6,204 nucleotides of DNA from Fimbriimonadaceae bacterium (GTDB lineage Bacteria; Armatimonadota; Fimbriimonadia; Fimbriimonadales; Fimbriimonadaceae), in the NCBI GenBank assembly GCA_025451715.1, contig JANWJY010000182.1, positions 1 through 6,204 of the forward strand, in the 5' to 3' direction. The notes beneath the pieces were generated by a model. The model saw only the letters and a list, made by a program, of their open reading frames with translations, searched no databases and had not been told where the DNA came from. Shown here in pieces: positions 5,355 through 6,204 of the stretch. Position 1 is the first letter of the stretch; the number at the start of each line of letters is the position of its first letter. Made by a program: the position numbers and the translations under genes.

Positions 5355-5732
5355 CTACTCGATCAGGTCGTCAGCGCGGGGCAGCGAGGTCGAGCCCGCG
5401 GGCACCCAGCCCTTGACCGGCTCCCAGGGGCGGGAGAAGTAGTCGACGAGGATCCCGAACATGAGCAGGAACCACACGAACCCGCCAATAGCAAACAGCT
5501 TGCCGAGGTTGGTCGTGTACCTGACTCCCATGAAGATGCTGACCACGAGGAAGGCCTTGACGATCGCGATCGACATCGCTACGACGTTAGCCGGCATAGT
5601 CGGCAGAAAGTGGGTCACTCTGGCGGCAACGACGGTGAGGACCATGAGGATCAACAAGATGACGAGGTTTCGAAACAGCACGCTCGTCGGCGTGACGTGG
5701 TGCCCGTGTTCTTCGAAGTGCTTTGTTGCCAT
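5355..5732 (-). CDS. ctaF: Cytochrome c oxidase subunit IV (prokaryotic COX4 family)
   Basis: This 125-residue inner-membrane protein fits the small bacterial subunit IV (COX4_pro; CtaF, CyoD, QoxD), which helps assemble and stabilise the heme-copper oxidase but carries no cofactor. A His-rich N-terminus (HFEEHGHHVTPTS) is followed by three hydrophobic helices at about 20-40, 48-70 and 77-98. The middle one holds the family-typical IAIVKAFLVVSIFMGVRY. The C-terminal 27 residues are polar. ATG at 5732 follows the subunit III stop after 3 nt, so the two are cotranscribed. The gene ends with TAG at 5355-5357, immediately beside the TGA of the convergent acyltransferase gene. The family is poorly conserved, but the neighbour makes the call firm. 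Confidence 0.88.
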   Translation of the reverse strand: MATKHFEEHGHHVTPTSVLFRNLVILLILMVLTVVAARVTHFLPTMPANVVAMSIAIVKAFLVVSIFMGVRYTTNLGKLFAIGGFVWFLLMFGILVDYFSRPWEPVKGWVPAGSTSLPRADDLIE

Positions 5733-5735
5733 GTG

Positions 5736-6204
5736 TTAGCTCGGAATCAGATAGAAGAGCGGATACAGGAATATCCACACGAGGTCGACGAAGTGCCAGT
5801 AGAGCCCGACCATCTCGGTCGGGATGTAGTCCGAGATCGAGGGCGCCTTCTTCTTGATCATGATCATCAGCGTCGAGATGACGATGATGCCGACGAGGAC
5901 GTGCACTCCGTGCAGGCCCGTCATCGCGAAGTAGAGGCTCATATAGAGCTTCGCAGGGCCGACCTGGTCAGGAGTCAGAAGTGGAACGGCGTGCAACGGG
6001 GCGAAGTTCCAGTCGGGATAGAGGTTGTGCTGGATCTTGTCCTTGTATTCGAAGAACTTGACCACCAAGAAGATCGCGGCACAGATTATGGTAACAAACA
6101 GGTAATTCAATTGTGCGCGAGTCTCGCGCTTCTGCGCCTTTTGCACGGCCATCGCGACGGTGAACGAACTAAACAGCAGTACGGTCGTGTTCACTGCGCC
6201 GAGC
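5736..6204 (-). CDS. ctaE: Cytochrome c oxidase subunit III, 3' part (5' end beyond right edge)
   Basis: About 155 C-terminal residues are visible. Subunit III is a membrane component of the aerobic terminal oxidase that supports proton uptake and stability of subunit I. The frame continues upstream of the GTG codon at 6192-6194 as L-G-A, so that GTG is internal and the true start lies outside. Four hydrophobic helices can be seen. The second ends with KFFEY, whose glutamate (codon 6048-6050) matches the conserved membrane glutamate of the family. TGLHGVHVLVG and the final YWHFVDLVWIFLYPLFYLI are classic subunit III motifs. The III-then-IV order suggests a caa3-type (SoxM) cluster, with subunits II and I expected further right. 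The gene stops with TAA at 5736-5738. Confidence 0.95.
   Translation of the reverse strand, partial: LGAVNTTVLLFSSFTVAMAVQKAQKRETRAQLNYLFVTIICAAIFLVVKFFEYKDKIQHNLYPDWNFAPLHAVPLLTPDQVGPAKLYMSLYFAMTGLHGVHVLVGIIVISTLMIMIKKKAPSISDYIPTEMVGLYWHFVDLVWIFLYPLFYLIPS

Overview
This is a chromosomal, GC-rich window (about 60% GC by eye) from an aerobic, probably diderm bacterium. Diderm character is suggested by a Wza-type polysaccharide export protein and a membrane-anchored SurA/PpiD-like protein. Aerobic respiration is shown by heme-copper oxidase subunits III and IV. Non-ATG starts are common: every plus-strand gene appears to begin with GTG or TTG. The gene mix and the TTG starts remind me of Armatimonadota (Fimbriimonadia), but this is a low-confidence guess from memory and not something the sequence proves.

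Layout. Bases 1-33 hold the first 11 codons of a leftward gene whose N-terminus (LTTRQ) fits the repressor LexA. It has a good ribosome binding site and a recognisable promoter with a dyad over the -10 box, as expected of an autoregulated lexA. Divergent from it runs a tight pair: a SurA/PpiD-like chaperone (176-1882) and the 16S rRNA 2'-O-methyltransferase RsmI (1883-2590). A polysaccharide export protein follows (2638-3570), with its own promoter whose TATAAT box contains the rsmI stop codon. A convergent OsmC-family protein (3567-3971) shares a CTAG with the export gene, so the two stop codons overlap.

Bases 3972-4146 hold a complete selenocysteine tRNA (selC, 4016-4109). It has anticodon TCA, a 6-bp D stem with a 4-nt loop, a long variable arm and an encoded CCA. 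The organism therefore very likely makes selenoproteins. Next come purN (4147-4737) and a PlsC-type acyltransferase (4734-5354), which are translationally coupled by a TTGA overlap. Abutting this, and convergent with it, is the 3' part of a cytochrome c oxidase operon on the minus strand: subunit IV (5355-5732) and subunit III (5736 to the right edge, 5' end missing).

The genes are mostly housekeeping: SOS control, envelope protein folding, rRNA modification, polysaccharide export, peroxide defence, purine synthesis, phospholipid synthesis and respiration. I see no phage, insertion sequence, CRISPR or obvious new defence system. The points most worth a second look are the selC gene and its setting, the dyad in the putative lexA promoter, the parvulin-like protein lacking the usual histidines, and the convergent gene pairs with no intergenic space.
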